A DNA stretch of 64,000 nt from Podocnemis expansa (lineage: Eukaryota > Chordata > Testudines > Podocnemididae), in NCBI GenBank assembly GCA_007922195.1, contig ML681996.1, positions 20,479,189 to 20,543,188 on the forward strand, read 5' to 3'. Positions 10,563-25,140 of the stretch are shown here, one piece after another. The translations under genes were made by a program, and so were the position numbers. The first letter of the stretch is position 1, and each line of letters begins with the position of its first letter. The notes beneath the pieces were generated by a model. That model searched no databases. It was not told where the DNA came from and saw only the letters and a program-made list of their open reading frames with translations.

Positions 10563-13500
10563 CACCTATAACAAATATATACAAAATTATGTGTATATTA
10601 TTCATTTCATTGGATATGGACAACAATTACGTAGAAGTAATACCTAAACTGATGAATATCAAAACTAGTGTGCTAAAAATTTTATCTCGCATTAGTTCAT
10701 GACAGCATCTGCTAATTAATAACAAAATTGTACAGAAGAAAGCTGACTCTTCAGCGTAATTCAAATATTTATATTAGGGACTTTTTGAATGGGCTTTTTA
10801 ATATTTCAGTAAAGAAAAAGTTTAGTGTTGACACTGCATGATAAATACTCAAAAATGTATTATCTATGTTCCTATAAGGTGCGAACATTATTTTTTTTAA
10901 TTACCAAATTATATTTTTTCTAAAACCTTATGTGGTCATACGTATAATTCTGTAATTTTTTTCATTCCTTTTACTTCCATTATACTAAATAATGTGATAA
11001 CTGGGTTTCATAAAAGTCTATCAATAGAACTGAATTTTGATTGCTCATTCTTTGAGCAGCACAATATCATAATGAAACTTCAATTTTACTATCATATGTC
11101 ATTAATTAAATTGAGTGGATAATCAGCAGGCCTTCTATTAATACATTAGAGAAGTTGTCAATGAAGAAAAGTGGCACAACAGATGTAATGTCACTTTACT
11201 GTAGGAATCAATGAATCATAACTCAGAAGCTTTTTTCATAGTCCTAGTTATTTTTCTTTTAGTCACATTCCCACAGCAAACATGAAGGAAAGAAAAGAGG
11301 ATGAGAGTTTAATATCATTTCCACATGCTGCAATGCAAATTTAAAATTTCCAACATTATTACCAATTTCTTACTCTTTGCGTCATAGTTTCCAAATATTG
11401 GACTTTAATTGTAACTCTGATATCACTCTTGCTTTGTGTAAATAATGTAAGGCCTCTTGAGAATCTGGATATCCACGTCGTTTATCCTCTTTGCAACATT
11501 CAGTATGTAAGATTTTCATTGCTGCTGTTTCCCCAAGACGCTCTAGTATTTTCTATGACGTCTCTTTCCAATCCACCAGTGTCTCTTAGCAGACGTCGCT
11601 CTGCTCAGTTGTAAGTCTCTGGAGAGTTAGGATATTTTTTGCCAATTAGAAATATACAAGTTGTTTAATTAACACACCTTTTTTGTTAATGGTTTAACCC
11701 TAAACTGACAGAGAGGTTTTCTCACAAAAGATGAACAAAGAGACTGTCATTAAACAGACTGAAGATTGGAAAGGGATAATTTCTTTAAACACCCATTGAG
11801 AATCTTTGATCTCTTTGACAAGGCCTCTACGATAAAAGCATTCAGAATTTTTTATAAAACCCTCATTTATTTAGGGAAAATGTCCTGGCCTTAAAGACTA
11901 TAGACTTTGGAGAGCTCTGAATAATTTATAATTTGGTTGTATAGATGCCTTTTAAACAATTCTGCATTGTGATAAATTAAAATATAATGGTTTCTGGGTT
12001 GTATAGCAACATGAATTTAAAAGTATATCTAGACAAATAGCTCTAACTAAAATTAGAACCCATTAAATTATTGTGAATTTATTTTATTTGAATGAAACAC
12101 ATGTTAAACATTGAATTCAAAATGATCTGCAAAATGATATACATTACACATTAGTAACTGGTTGTTAATACTTTTATAGGAATTTAACTGAAGTGGATTT
12201 ATAAACCAAGAAGCCAAAAAAGGGGGGGTAAGCAAGTTTAATTAAGGGGGGGTCTGTCTTCACTTAGACTATTTTATACCTTGCTGATCCTCAGATGTGC
12301 TCTTTTCTTCCATGTCTTTAGTGTGTATTACACCAGATTCCTCTCCTTAGGCTCAGTCAGCCAAATTCAGAAGTGGTGCATGGGAAGTTAAATGGGTGTG
12401 AATCTGTATCTATGAAAAACAGAGTGAGTATTCTGAGGGAGGAAGAAGCTCTATGTTACATTTGTTTAGTCTCTCTTAAATTCAGATTTCATTAGTCACT
12501 TTTGAATTTGGTTCTTCAAGTTCAGAAAGGCCAAAAGAAAAAAAAAAATGGAATGAATGGACTGGATCTCATACACCTTATAAACCCTGGACTTAAAAAT
12601 AAATCTACCACCTGCATCCAAGATAGGCACATACTCTCTCCATTTTCTTATTCCCACATTCATAACATTTGCACTCTAGCCAGATGAATGCCACTACTTT
12701 TCTCTTACATTTTATCAGAACAGACCTCAAATATATATTTGCTGATTCAACAAGTGTTGAATTTCAAGTGTTAAATTCTTGAGTTTTGTCAGAATCCTGA
12801 GGAAAAATCATGGGATGGAGTTCTGATTCAGTTGCACCCAAACTTCCCCAAGCCCATCCATCTTTGCTTCAAACCTACACTGGGTCAAATCCTGTGGCCT
12901 AATTTCCCAATTAAGTCAGAAGGGACTTAGTACAGACCATAGAATTTGACTAAGTGTGTTATTCAAAGATGGAAAAATTTGGTCTCCTGTTCCTGCAGCC
13001 AGTGAGAGATCTAGCTATAAGGAGGCCATGCAAGGGGTGTGCCTCTCCCAACACACATGACACTCAGTTCTGTGGAAGTAAATTGAGCAGCTGGAGAAGA
13101 CAAGTGGCAAAGGTAGGGCCAGAAGTGCTGGTTCTTTGTAGATCTTTCATCATCTCCATTATCCACGTGTGCAAGGGGACTGACTAGGAGTCCATAGAAG
13201 TTACTCTGTCTATACGGTTACCTAAGACAGCCACTGTGGTTTGGATTTCAACCATAATGTATATATCTTGCTTTGATTTCAAGCTTTTATTTTATAAGAA
13301 AAAAATTATCTACCTAACCAGCATTTTGAATTAGTTTTGCTGCTTTATATTGTGAATTAAAACAAAAAACCTTCAAGAAGCAAGCCATCACAAATTCTCT
13401 GTCAATCATTTCCAACTAAGGACTGGCAGCAGGGATCCTCAAGTATATTCAAATCCCCAGATTCCCAGATTTTACCACTGCTTTTCACATGATTTTGTGA

Positions 13501-14830
13501 AAATAAACTAACAAGGGTGAAGAGAGCAAACAGCAGCAAAGAAGAGACATGCTCTGAAACTTTGACAGACAGCTGGGCTATGCCAAGGAATCTGCACTCG
13601 CCTCCTTCTCACCCCTGAGCAACAGCACTGGCATTCTGAGAAGCAACTCCAACACACTGAATTCCTTTTTCAACCAATAGAAAGTAGGATTAATGTGAGA
13701 TTGATCCCAAAATCGGATGACGGTAGAATAATTCTAGGATCTCATCCCTATTTCTCATTAGATTGCTGTAACAAATTATCCCTCAGGGCACTTGGAAATG
13801 TCTTTCTCAGGCAAAATACCTAGCTATGCAGATCCACTGGCCAAACTCCCCTATGTATAGCCTTTGCACAGTAGCTGCAAGGGCTACTTGCAGCTCTGGA
13901 AGGAAGTAATTCTTCTCTGAAGCTGTCACAGCCCTTCCTTCACAGTCCACTTCTCTGGTCAGTGACCTTGGATCAGGACTGACCTTTAGGGCCACATCTT
14001 CAGAGACATCAAACAGCCACTGCTTTCACTGATTTCAATTGGAGTTCTCAGTATGTAGCTTCCCTGAAAATAAAACTCTTATCAATTATGGAGAACTAAG
14101 CTTATTTTGTAGAGGTATTGGTTTTATTATTGTTCTTTGGGTTGGTTGGTTGGTTTGTTTAATTTCAGGTTGACTTACATGTCCAAAGTAACATCAATTT
14201 TACTATGACCCTTAAATGGAAAGCTAGAGATCAGTATATGATGGCAAAAGGCAAGACTGCGGTTTTCTCGCTTCACAAAAATATTTTCTTTGGTGTTATC
14301 CTCTGGAGATAAGCCATTTTAATTTAACAGCTTCCATTGATTTGCACATATTCCATTATAATAAAAGCAGGAGGGGTTGTGCAATCAACTAGAACAAAAA
14401 TAAAGATAATCAATATAAGCAGTCATATCACATACCAAGGCAAAAAGAGTAAATAACTTGTGAGAATGACCATTATTCAGAAAATGAGGACTTATTGTAA
14501 GCATTTCCCCTGAAGAAAACAAAACAGATATTTTGTATATTTTCTCAAACAAAACATAGTATGTTATTTCAGCAGATAATGAACTACCAAAAGGAAGAGT
14601 TATTCTATTACTGGTTGTATTTATCCTAAGGAAATAACAAAGAAGTTATACATATGTACCATTTATATGTTTGTCTGAGATTTATTTGTAAAAAATAAAG
14701 CTGTTTTGTAAATCTTATGCATAGGACTTGAAAAACCCACTCATCGACTCAACACCATTCAGTGGGATACTTTTCCTAGTGAGTCTGGAAGGCTAAGCCA
14801 TCAGTTTCTATAAATGTTAAGCTCTTTTTT

Positions 14831-14833
<3 letters not shown>
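10563..14833. other. Intronic DNA, nothing recognised
   Basis: Very AT-rich at 10.6-12.2 kb, then of average composition. No repeat family or exon was recognised. A few G or A runs occur (for example near 12220-12250). Confidence 0.5.

Positions 14834-14882
<49 letters not shown>
14834..14882 (+). repeat. (AC)n microsatellite
   Basis: About 24 uninterrupted AC units. Confidence 0.97.
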
Positions 14883-14884
<2 letters not shown>

Positions 14885-15822
14885 TTACATTTCTAGCAAA
14901 TATGACTGTGAAGATTTAAGATTGTTCCACAAATGTGAATTAGGGCCTCATGCTGGGGGGAGGGAGTGAAATTAAAAAAGGATCTCCTTCATTTAAAGCA
15001 TCTATCTAGCCCCACTGAAATTTTGGAGTTAATCACATATACGGGGGCTTGAATGCATAAGGCAATGTTGCAAACACAGATACTGTACCTCTCCTGCTGC
15101 AAAGAGCTTTGTTAAATCATATCAGAGGTTATACTCTGCTATTGCTGCAATTCCCTGGCTGAACAGCAGCGAAGCAGGCAAGCACTAAGGTTATTCCTAG
15201 GATCCAACCCAGCTGGGGGAAGGACAGAATAGTGAAACCTGTTCCCTTTTCCCTTCCTTGCAGCAACAGAAGTCTAGGGAAGTTACAGATTAAGGGACAC
15301 CCTTAGTCTACAACAACTAGGAAGCCATGAAGGGGAGAGAAAAATACTTTTCTCCTTTCCAATAGTTAGAATGAGTGGTGCTTCAGCTTTATCAGGAATC
15401 TACTAACCAGAAGCTGCCTTGAAATTTAAGTTATGCAAGTAGGGAAGGTGGAATTAAAAAACAGATCAATGTTTCAGGACAGAAGCTCCATTAGAAGAAA
15501 GAATGTGTATGCTCAGGGAGTACACTTGGTATCATTGGAAAGAGGTCTGGAATACTGAAAAGAACCACCCAATGTGCCAGAGCATCAGTGAAAAAGGTGA
15601 CAGGGTCTATGGAACCAACAATTAAGTAACAAACAAAAAGAAAAAATGTATGCTGTGTGTGTTTGTCCCTGCCTGGTCTACATTTTGGAAATGGTGGGCC
15701 TTACAGACACAGAATATACAACTAGCAAAAAATAATCTGCTGAGGAGAAAAGCAAACAAAGAGTAAACAGAGTATGCATGGAAAAAATTGGGACACTCAA
15801 TGGTGGATGGGAGAGCACATGG
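14883..15822. other. Intronic DNA, nothing recognised
   Basis: Slightly less AT-rich than the flanks. It may include parts of the decayed retrotransposon whose readable piece starts at 15823. Confidence 0.4.
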
Positions 15823-15945
15823 TTAAGGTGGATTGGGCATGTAATAAGAATGGGAAAACAATTAGTAAAGAAAGCAGAGAGGAAGATGGCAGGAGGACAA
15901 GAAAATGTGAAAGACAGAGAATATGATGGAAAGACTCTGTCAAGT
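15823..15945 (+). mobile_element. Decayed non-LTR retrotransposon ORF fragment
   Basis: In the frame starting at 15823 the translation reads LRWIGHVIRMGKQLV and continues with RKMAGGQENVKDREYDGKTLSS. The LRW-GHV-RM pattern is the C-terminal signature seen after the reverse transcriptase of several non-LTR clades (RTE, R-type and others). The frame breaks down soon after. The clade cannot be fixed from so little. Confidence 0.4.
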
Positions 15946-18900
15946 AAAATCTGAAGTTAAAGGGACTGGAACTCCAAGCCTTACAAGCCAACACCATTGA
16001 TAGAATGAAGTGGCAAAGAACTATTAGTACCATATAAAGGGGATAAGGATTCAGAAAACGAAGTTGAAAGAGAGTAGAATGAAAGATGATTCTCCTGAAC
16101 AAAATTCATTGAGAAAGTTTCCTTCTTCCTAGTAGCTGAAGAAAGCATCCTGATGGGTTTTTCAACATGGTCTTGGACCCTGATGGTGGAGCCTATAGGC
16201 TTGTGATTACTGCATTATCTCAAGTTAGTACATTCAAGTTATTGCACTCAGACTAAGTTACCCTGAATGAAAGTGGCCACTTTGAAAAACAGCACTCAAT
16301 CTACACAGAATAATTTGAATAGCAGCACAGAATGACTAGAATAGCAAAGTGGTTTCATACTAACTTTGTTTGATTTGGTTAACACGACCATTATCCACAA
16401 CCAGATCGGTTATTTAAAGGAATTTCCTTATTAACTAGTTGGATTACTTTCAGGTATAGATTTAAATAAAGGCAAAAACTTTCTGAATGGGAAACATTAA
16501 TAGGGAAATTTAAAGATACTGTAGTACAATATAACAAAAAAATGATAACACTGTATGATAAAACTGTTCGCCATTCAGCTCTTAACAAAGATCAGTACCA
16601 TTTGTACCATTTATTTATTATCTTAAATCAATTCTAACAAGCATGTCTGCCATGAGGGTAAATACCTTTCCAAAGTAGTAACAAATCAGACCAATTGGGT
16701 ATCCTTAACCTGTCACTACTCTTTCACTGGGTATCTCCATTTCCGCTGTCTATTCCATGAACTACTGCTACCAATACAATCTGTAGCCAGCTGACTTGGC
16801 TGACAACCTAACTACGGGCCATAATAAATCATTAAAGAGATGTAAAAGACCATGGAACTCTGCATCTGAGAAATATGATTAGATTATTGGCTTATAAAGT
16901 GTCCAACTATCCAAAAGGAGTATGTGTTGACTCTGAAGGGTGGGTGTCACACAGGCTAACAGGCAGTGCCATCCCCAAAGTCAAAGATAAAACCTCAATG
17001 CCCTTTAGTTAATCAGAACCTCAAAAATGACACTTCAGTATGGAACCATATGTTTAGTGTTATGAGATTTTTTTCTAGAGAAGAGCATAATTTCTAAGGT
17101 TAAACACATCTAAAAATATTTAATATAAAATACAATACATCATTAGTGCTACGAATTAGAAGCTGCTGTTTAAAATGGCAAGCAACAACAAACATTTAAG
17201 GTTCCTTAAATTAGATCACTGTGTATACAAAGTCTAAAACTGTGCAGATTCTAGGATGACTGAAGAGTCCATTATCTAAAAGGTCAAATATGCACAACTA
17301 ATACAAAATGATCTAGCTGCCTGACTCCAGAGTTCCAAGGATGTGGAGAGATGTTGACATTTTAAGGTATCATCATGTTGGTTGTTCCAAATAATATACA
17401 AAATGTTTCTGCTTGTCTTCTAGCTAAATTTTATATGATTACTACATGTTTCTCTGACCATTCAGAATCTTCCAAGAATTGTGACAAAGGAGTTAGAGGA
17501 AAAGTGCTTTGATATAATTTCAGAAAAAAGTATTCACTTCTTAATATTATTATTCCATTCTGTAGCAGCTATCAGCACAAGTTGAGCAAATTGAAAAGAG
17601 AAATGCACTGGAGGTTAATCTAGTGAGCATTACAGAAAGGAAACATCTGGTTCATCTTTTGTGGCCCTGATTAGGTGGATGTAGCCACAGACAACTCTCT
17701 GAGCTCATATGAATTGTTAAATTACAGGTTGATGCTGCAGCCTATAAGCTCAATGATAAAACTCTCAATAACTTTACTGAGTGCAAAATTAGGTCTATTA
17801 TTAGTTTTTGAGAGAGATTGGTCAGTACATTTTGGCAACAATGTGCTCCTGCTGTGAGGAAAAGCATGCATAATACTTAATTTGGTCCAATATTTTTACC
17901 TTGCTTTGAAGCAGTAAAGGCCTATATAATTATTAAGCATTGCCATTAATATTAGTTTCCAAAAATATAAACTTAATAATTAGAAAATAAACCATGTTAT
18001 TCCACTTAGCAAACCTATCTAATTGGAAACTATTTTCTAAATAAATCAATGAAAGAATCAGGTGACAAAAGTAATCTAATGTAACTAAATACAAAATGGA
18101 GTTAAGGCTGAAAAACTCATAAAAAAATTAGGATTCCTGAAAAGATATTTAGATGCAGTACTCAATACAATCAATCTTTTAAATATCTTACATACTTCCC
18201 AGGACAGTATTATCGTGTGACCTTCATTTTTTACAGCCACAAGAGTACCTTGAGCTTGACAAGATTTATTGTTTCAGACTAATAGCTCTACATTGTATGA
18301 GAATTTCATTCATATTAAAAGCTTATATTTTAGGGCCTTTAATTCATAACTGTTACAAGCACAAAACACCTGAGATCCCAAACCATTTGAAATTAATCAA
18401 TACATCATGTTCTCCACAAAGAAAAAAAATGAAGTGATGCATTTCTGCTCACATCACTAGTGCAGTTGCAGTATGACAGCCATCTTTTGATGGATGACTT
18501 ATGAATGTTCAGCAGCCTGTCTTGTAGGAAGCTAAACTCATTCCGGGACATATTCTAATGAACCATGTGAAAGGCCAATAGTAACTCAAACCTTATGCAT
18601 TTTTCTAAGTATTATCAGCTGTTTTTATCAGTCCTAAGTATTTAAATAAATAATAAGGACCAATCAATACCAGGAGAATTTTAAGTTCAATAACACAGTC
18701 TCAGAATACATGTGTTTGTGAGCTTTGTAAGTTATGAGTCTGAAATGTAATTTTCACTCTAAATATCTATTTCTTATAAAAATCTCAAATACTTTGTTGT
18801 TTTTTTTTAATGCTCAAACTTCTCAGACTATGCCTTATTCCATAAGACTTGTTTGTTTGTTAAGAGAATTTGATGACATTCCTTAAACCATCTGGAAGTT

Positions 18901-19765
18901 GTCTATGCATGTTAGAATGGTGGTTAGGTGCCTTTTTTCCACTTAAGAGAATCTGCAGCACTTTTCTCTCCTTCATTATTTAAGCATTCTCCAAACTGTG
19001 ATGTTCAGTTGTGGTCTTTTATCTCTTGACATTGACCACTCCAGAGCTTCTATATCTGTATTAGCACATTTAATGAGGAGCCCTAGCATCAAGAGGTTAA
19101 CAGAAGCCTTTCCAGAGTTTCCACTGTTGGCCCTAATATATTTTTATTAGGCTACTAAAATGGGAAATCACAATCCTTGCCTGAAGAAGCGAACAACAGT
19201 CTTTCAGAATGTTACAATGCCTAAACTTTCTGAAGTTCACCCAACATAGTCTGTGCCTGCTGACAAATAGCTATCAATACTTTATTCAGGTAATTTGTGG
19301 AACTGGTGATCATTTTAAGCATAGATAGTCTCACAGCTATAGTAAGACGTTTAAGTTTCAGAATTAAATAAAAAAAATTGAGTTAACAGTTTGAAGTGAT
19401 ATATAGTGAAGATATAACAGTGAAATACTGTCCTCATTTTATGTAAGTGTAAAGTCAGGGTAACTGCTGAAATGAAGTTTACACACAAGTAATCAAGACT
19501 ATATTTGAGCCCATAATTCCATTGGTAACATCTCCACAAAAGTGTGTGGTCAGGTGTTGGCTGTGCGTGTGTATTCTTTTTGTGTACTACATCGGCTCTG
19601 GCCAATCAGCTTGCACAATAGGCTATGATTGAACTGGACCAGCTCAACAAACGGTGAGAATATCCATTCACCACTAGGCTGGATAAATGACACTCCCTCT
19701 GAGACCTTTTTTTCTTACATTGATACAAACAAATTATCTATTGCACCTCTGATGTGATTAGTTTT
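15946..19765. other. Intronic DNA, nothing recognised
   Basis: AT-rich sequence. The first 150 bp may continue the retrotransposon remnant ending at 15945. No other signature was seen. Confidence 0.5.
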
Positions 19766-19916
19766 GGGTGACCAGATGTCCTAATTTTATATGGACAGTC
19801 CCAATATTTCAGGTTTTTTTTTTTCTTCTTCTTCTTCTTTTTCTTCTTCTTCTTATACAGGCACCTATTACCCCCTACCCTGTTCCAATTTTTCACATTT
19901 ACTACCTGGCCACCTT
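19766..19916. mobile_element. Short MITE with GGTGACCAGAT termini
   Basis: The left end is GGGTGACCAGATGTCCTAAT; the right end in reverse complement is AAGGTGGCCAGGTAGTAAATG. The 151-bp element has no ORF and is interrupted by a TTC-rich microsatellite. I associate this terminus with a common sauropsid MITE family, from memory. Confidence 0.55.
19814..19854 (+). repeat. (TTC)n-rich microsatellite
   Basis: A T run followed by TTC/CTT units with one TTTTTC interruption, lying inside the MITE at 19766-19916. Confidence 0.9.
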
Positions 19917-20555
19917 AAGTGAGTTATATCCCTTTACCTTGTTCATGTTAGTTTGATCAAAACATTGCTATCCATCGTACTATCATTTAATCTTATCTTT
20001 AGGAGGGTGTCTGTATGTCCCTGTTATCTTTGGGAATGTGTTTGTAGCATACTTGGTATTTGGGTGTTCTGGTACCACCTGTCTGGAATGTGTTTGTGTG
20101 AGTGTCCTGTGCCTAGTACTTCTTAGAAATGTGTGTGTTTTTGCAATACCAGCCCTGTTCTTGCCATATTCTGTAAACTTGCAAGCAGGCCTATTTTGTA
20201 ACAGGGCCTGACTACTGCTCACATGCTGATTTAGCTAACTTTGCTTTATATCAGACAGTCTAACTACTGCTTTACTTCAGGCCTCATTTGTTTTTTATTA
20301 TATACTATGAATTTAGGCCTTAATTCAATATGATACTTAGCATGTACCTAACTTTAAGCATATAATTAGTCCTGTACAAACCAATGGGCTTCAGGTTAAT
20401 GGTGTGCTTATACACCCACTGAATCAAATCCTAAATAAGAAAGTAATCACTGAAAGAAACTTTTCACAGCTTAACAAGCTTGTGTACTTATGTCCAAAAT
20501 TATCATGAAATTTATGAGCAGCATATTTAAAACAAACAAAAGGAAATACTTGCAC

Positions 20556-20850
20556 AGTCAGTCTAGGGAACTCATTGCCACGGGAGGTTTGGAAGGCCAA
20601 ATGCATAACTGGGTCAGGAAAGGATTAGATAAATTCATGGAAAACAGTTTCATCAATGACTATCAGCTTAAGATTGTCAGGGACACCCCATACTGTGGGT
20701 GTGCCTAAACTTCCAACTGTCAGAAGACTGGGGAAGGATAATTTGATAATTGCCCTGTTCCATTCAATTTCCTCTGAATCACCTGACAGGGTGCCTGGGC
20801 CAGATGGACCATTGGTCTGACCCAGAATAGCCCTATGTTACGTGAATAAA
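20556..20850 (+). mobile_element. CR1 3'-region fragment
   Basis: Sense-orientation remnant of CR1. It starts with CTAGGGAACTCATTGCCAC (the end of the ORF2 region) and runs through AAATTCATGGAAAACAG and ATCAATGACTATCAGC. It ends with GGGCCAGATGGACCATTGG followed by TCTGACCCAGAATAGCCC. It resembles the fragment at 8412-8600 in opposite orientation, so both belong to related old subfamilies. Confidence 0.75.
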
Positions 20851-22780
20851 TTAATTTAAGCATCCATCAAAATTCCTTTTTTTTTTTTGCTTTAAAAAAA
20901 TTAGGCCAAAAAACAAAAAGAGAGAAACATTAAAAACAAAGACAAAAGGAACAATTTTATTTTTAATAAAAGAAATCTTTTGGAATATGGAGGCTCAGAT
21001 TTACCAGCAATGAAGATTACATTTGCTATACACTTGCTGGTAGCCTAAGGACCTCACCTAATTTGCATACCCAGTGAATATTCCTAATTTTCATGTTTCA
21101 CATGTATTTACATGTGTTTTTGTATCAATATATGCATATTCCCTTTTTTTATTAAAAACCATTGTTTTCATAATCACATAAATAGACTAAGGATGTGGCT
21201 CCAATCTATAAGAACAGAAATTTCAGATGAAATAGAAACAGTTTCAGATCTCCCTGATTTAGGATGCTACTTGAAAACAACATTAAAAAAACTTATAGTT
21301 CTCATCTACGTAGACAGCATCAGAATAAAATCTTAACCAGATCCTGTATTACAGAACACCACACAGAATGCATAAAGAAGATTATCCTCAAGTAGGTCTC
21401 ATCAAATGATAAATGCTGGATATGCAACCAGTAATATGCTAACTTGTCTCACATGCTCAAGGGATGAGATAACTTACAAGGAGACTGTGCTGACATTTGT
21501 AACTCTTTATCACAGATACTGTATTTGCTATTCTCTGCTACTGGGCTCTGTCTGCTGGGACTCCTGGAGAAGAATGGGATACTCCTGAGTATATCACAGT
21601 GAATTCTGATCCCTTCAGATAACCAACAGAATGATACTTTAAAAAATGTAGCTATGAGATTCTTCCAATCTTTTCACAAGAGGTGAATGAAATGGTTAAT
21701 ATAGCAGCATAACTTACATTGAAAACTCTCTTTTTGTAGGTCAGCAAGAGTTCTGTTCTCCAAAAATTTAAATCGATGAAGCAACATAACAGAACTGCTC
21801 TCAATAGCTCCTTGTCATGTAATAAATTATTTTAATGTACTGTATTTAGATTAAACCACTAACAACCAATGGGAAAATCACTATACAGTTGTCATAATGA
21901 TATTATGCACTGAACTACAGAATTTGTAGGCCGATTACACGTCTGGAGAAATTTACCAGACCAAAACCACATCTTGTGTCCAGCAAATTGAATTTGTGGG
22001 GGACATGATCTTATGGCCTTTAGTTTTAAACAGGATGGCTATGTACACACATGCATACTCATGCACATATACACCCCTTCCAAGTTCCTTTACAAAATTA
22101 CAGGAGAAAAAATAATGTCATTCTCTGTGTGGAATTTTGAAACCAGGGAAATTTTCCTTTAACAACTGTACTTTAACAGTTTCTGATTATGCTAATGTAA
22201 TGTGCCAGTACAGTGATACCAAGAGCTGTCGTTGAGATGGTATTTGCATCATAAACCCCCTACTTTTCAGCTACAGATTTTTCTCTCTAAAATACTTCTT
22301 GGAATTAAACTTTGCATGCTTATTCTCAATCTACAAAGTTTTGGGTTTGTTTTTTTGGGGGTTCTTTTAACATAAGGGAAACAAATACAGTTCTAGTGGC
22401 AACCAGTGTTGGGCCAGAAGGTAGTGGAGAAAGGTAGGAAGGAGTCCAGAGAGATAGTGACAGGGCAAGGGAGCAAGCAGGTGATGGTTGCTAGAAACAG
22501 GCTGCCTAGGTTGGAACCTGGAGTAGTGGGCAGGACTGGATTTCCTTATCAGCCATAAGAGAAGTGGTGCAGTCTGGCAATAAAGCAGAAGACTGCCTTA
22601 GACCACTTTTCCAAAAGGATTTTGTAACCCTGGGAAGGGAGGAAAGCTATACGCTAAGAAGAAAGGACCAACCCACAGGTGTCCTGGGTCATAAAGATGG
22701 TAAAAGGAGTCCAGAGAGAGAAATGGTGTAGGCTTGGGTTAAGAGATGGAGTGAGATATATCAGAGTGACTATCTTGAAA
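20851..22780. other. Intronic DNA, nothing recognised
   Basis: AT-rich to 22300. Then a purine-rich 400 bp leads into the arm-and-tail repeat and could be part of an older composite insertion. Confidence 0.45.
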
Positions 22781-22874
22781 GTATCTGATGAAGTGGGATT
22801 TTCTCCCACAAAAGCTCATGCAATAAATAAATCTGTTAGTCTTTAAAAGTGCCACAGGACTCCTTTTTTGTTTA
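22781..22874 (+). repeat. Arm-and-tail repeat, partial copy
   Basis: GATGAAGTGGGATTTTCTCC is followed by CACAAAAGCTCATGCAATAA and GTTAGTCTTTAAAAGTGCC, then ACAGGACTCC. The content is the same as at 9027-9122 and it has similarly lost the first arm and the tail. Confidence 0.62.
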
Positions 22875-23287
22875 GAACCAATCTCTAAACATGGCCACAA
22901 GGAGGCACCACAGCAGTGAATAGCATATCCCCAGACATTTTTCTTACTGCTCTAAATGAATGATTACATATTCAGATAAATGCAAATGTACATTCTTTCA
23001 GTGAGATGTAGCTAGATCTCACAACAAAATATTCACACATTAAATAACCTTATGGTCTCTCATTCAAATACCCTGACACTTTTTAAACTTTATTCTCTTA
23101 TCTTTAAAAGAGTTAAATACAAAAGACCCCTAACATTTTAAAACAATTTTACAAAGTCATCATGCATTTAAAATAAAATTAATCAAAATAAATCAATGAT
23201 TATAGATGAATATCACCTTAGCATAGGGAAACACCTGTCAGTCACTGAGAAGTCATAATTGTTTAATATGTCTTAAAGTATTTGGTG

Positions 23288-23535
23288 TAAATCTAAAAAA
23301 GGGAAGGTGGATTGTGGGCTGGGTAATAGTTTATTCCAGCAGAAGTGGCTCCCCAGAGCAGGGCTGTTCTGATAAACTATGTTATAGCTTCTAAATATGA
23401 GGGCTTGCTTTTGGCATTGTTATTCTCAACAACTTTTTGACTGTGATAAAATATTCTCTTGCCCTTCAGAAGGGTTGATACTAGCAAGAGCAGCTTCAGA
23501 AGTGCAGTTTCTTCCTCTGCAATTCCCCTTCTTCC
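23288..23535 (+). repeat. Left copy of a 248-bp inverted duplication
   Basis: This segment runs from TAAATCTAAAAAAGGGAAGG to AATTCCCCTTCTTCC. It recurs in reverse complement at 26938-27185 with roughly 20 differences by eye, and the last 120 bp are almost identical. It contains a short frame around CTTCAGAAGTGCAG with no recognisable product. Flanking sequences of the two copies are unrelated. Confidence 0.82.
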
Positions 23536-24216
23536 ATGTGTTTATAAAACATATTATAGTTCAATCCTGCATGCACTTTCTATGCTCGTGCCTATTAATT
23601 TTAGTATACTAGAAGACTCTACATCAAATAGTTTACAAATGAACTCAGTTCATTTCTTTTAAAGATTCTGCTAAATAGGAGATATGGATATGTAGGCCCA
23701 GACTCCCCACTCTCTCCAAAATGTACAGAGAACAGAATCAGGGGAGGACAAAGTTGATGCTATGCCCTTATGGTTGTTTTGTGCCTCTGGAAAACCCAAA
23801 GCAACTGGGGGCTAAAGGGGACAGAGAAGAGGGGAGGAGAGGAGCAGAATATGTATACACCCTAAAGCATGACATAGACTGAACACTGTAACTAGCTGTA
23901 CAGAAATGGTTACAATAACTGATTACATTTCAAAACCCATGCGTATTATGTTCTCTTGATTTGGATAACAATCCAGCTGTCTGTGTCTCATGCATAAGCA
24001 ACCATGTCATGGTAATCATGTTTTCAGTTTCTGTATCACTCATCTCTGTGATGTAAGAGATTCCTGGATAGGTCCAGTGCCCTTGTAAGGACTGTAGGCT
24101 CTGTCTTATCCCTCACTGAAGATATCCCATACTGCATGCTACTACTACATCCTGTAAGTGCCATCCCGATATGATCTCATTTTTCACGCAGACGTACTCC
24201 ATCTACACTCACTTAG

Positions 24217-24495
24217 CCCTAGTCTATACTTGGAGCTCTTGGTGGCAGTCAACCTACATTTTCTCAAGGCACATAAAATGCCTTGCATAAATGCAGGAAC
24301 TTTCTAAGCCATCAGTACACATTCGGCAAAACTGACTGCAAACCTCTTGTGGTCAGCTTCCCTGTATGCCCCTCCCCAGGACTTCCATTGCCAACTTCCA
24401 TGGGTGCAGCAGCAAGTTCAGACTTCCTGCTGAGCGCTCCTGGAATGCCGAGCTGACAGCAGTGATTTTGCTGCCGTCAGTGAAGACGTACCCTT
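24217..24495. mobile_element. Diverged MITE-like element
   Basis: The left end CCCTAGTCTATACTTGG and the right end, in reverse complement AAGGGTACGTCTTCACTGACGG, form imperfect terminal repeats. They are of the kind seen in sauropsid MITEs with a GTCTACACT-like terminus. A small hairpin (CTGAC-GCAG ... CTGC-GTCAG) lies just inside the right end. No ORF. Confidence 0.42.
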
Positions 24496-25140
24496 AATCT
24501 CCAATCAGCTCCCACACTCCCTTTATAAAAACCGATTGGCACTCCCATTAGCTGTTCACTCATTCAATGAAAACTCCTGGCATACCTCTTTGTCTCAGCT
24601 GAGACACACCAGTAATATTCATCCACACTGCAAACATTTCCAAAGGATTTCCACCCTTGTGAGAAAATGCATTTTTGTGCGCTCATCACTTCCTCTGTTG
24701 GAAATCCTGATCCACTCCTTTATTTCTGATACCCCAGAAGACTGAGTGGTTATACACTAAGGAAATTGAACCTGATTTTGAGTTTAACAGATTGAGTTTA
24801 ACTGCTTTGCAAGAGAATAGAAATTTCATGTAAAAATAGCATTATTTAATACATTCCATTTTCCAACTGAAAAGTTTGAATATTGTGATTAGCTATGTCA
24901 GTTAACTGACTGATATTTTTTAAAGGTGGAGAAACTCCAACACAGGAAGCAGTCCTTAAAAAGCCACAGAATATAGAGCTCGGCTGGAATCATAACAAAG
25001 ACAATATTGTGCTATCACACAACAGAGCCAGTCACGCACAGACAACTTTTGCTGCATAGTACTTCCCACAGAAATAGGGTAAAACCCTTTCATAGGTTTC
25101 TTTTTAACCTCTGTTTGGTATTTAAACAATTCCATTCCCT

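Noticed and set aside
19351..19605. 84-codon minus-strand ORF
   Set aside because: Isolated, no domain, AT-rich composition and no supporting context; the expected size for chance frames in this DNA.
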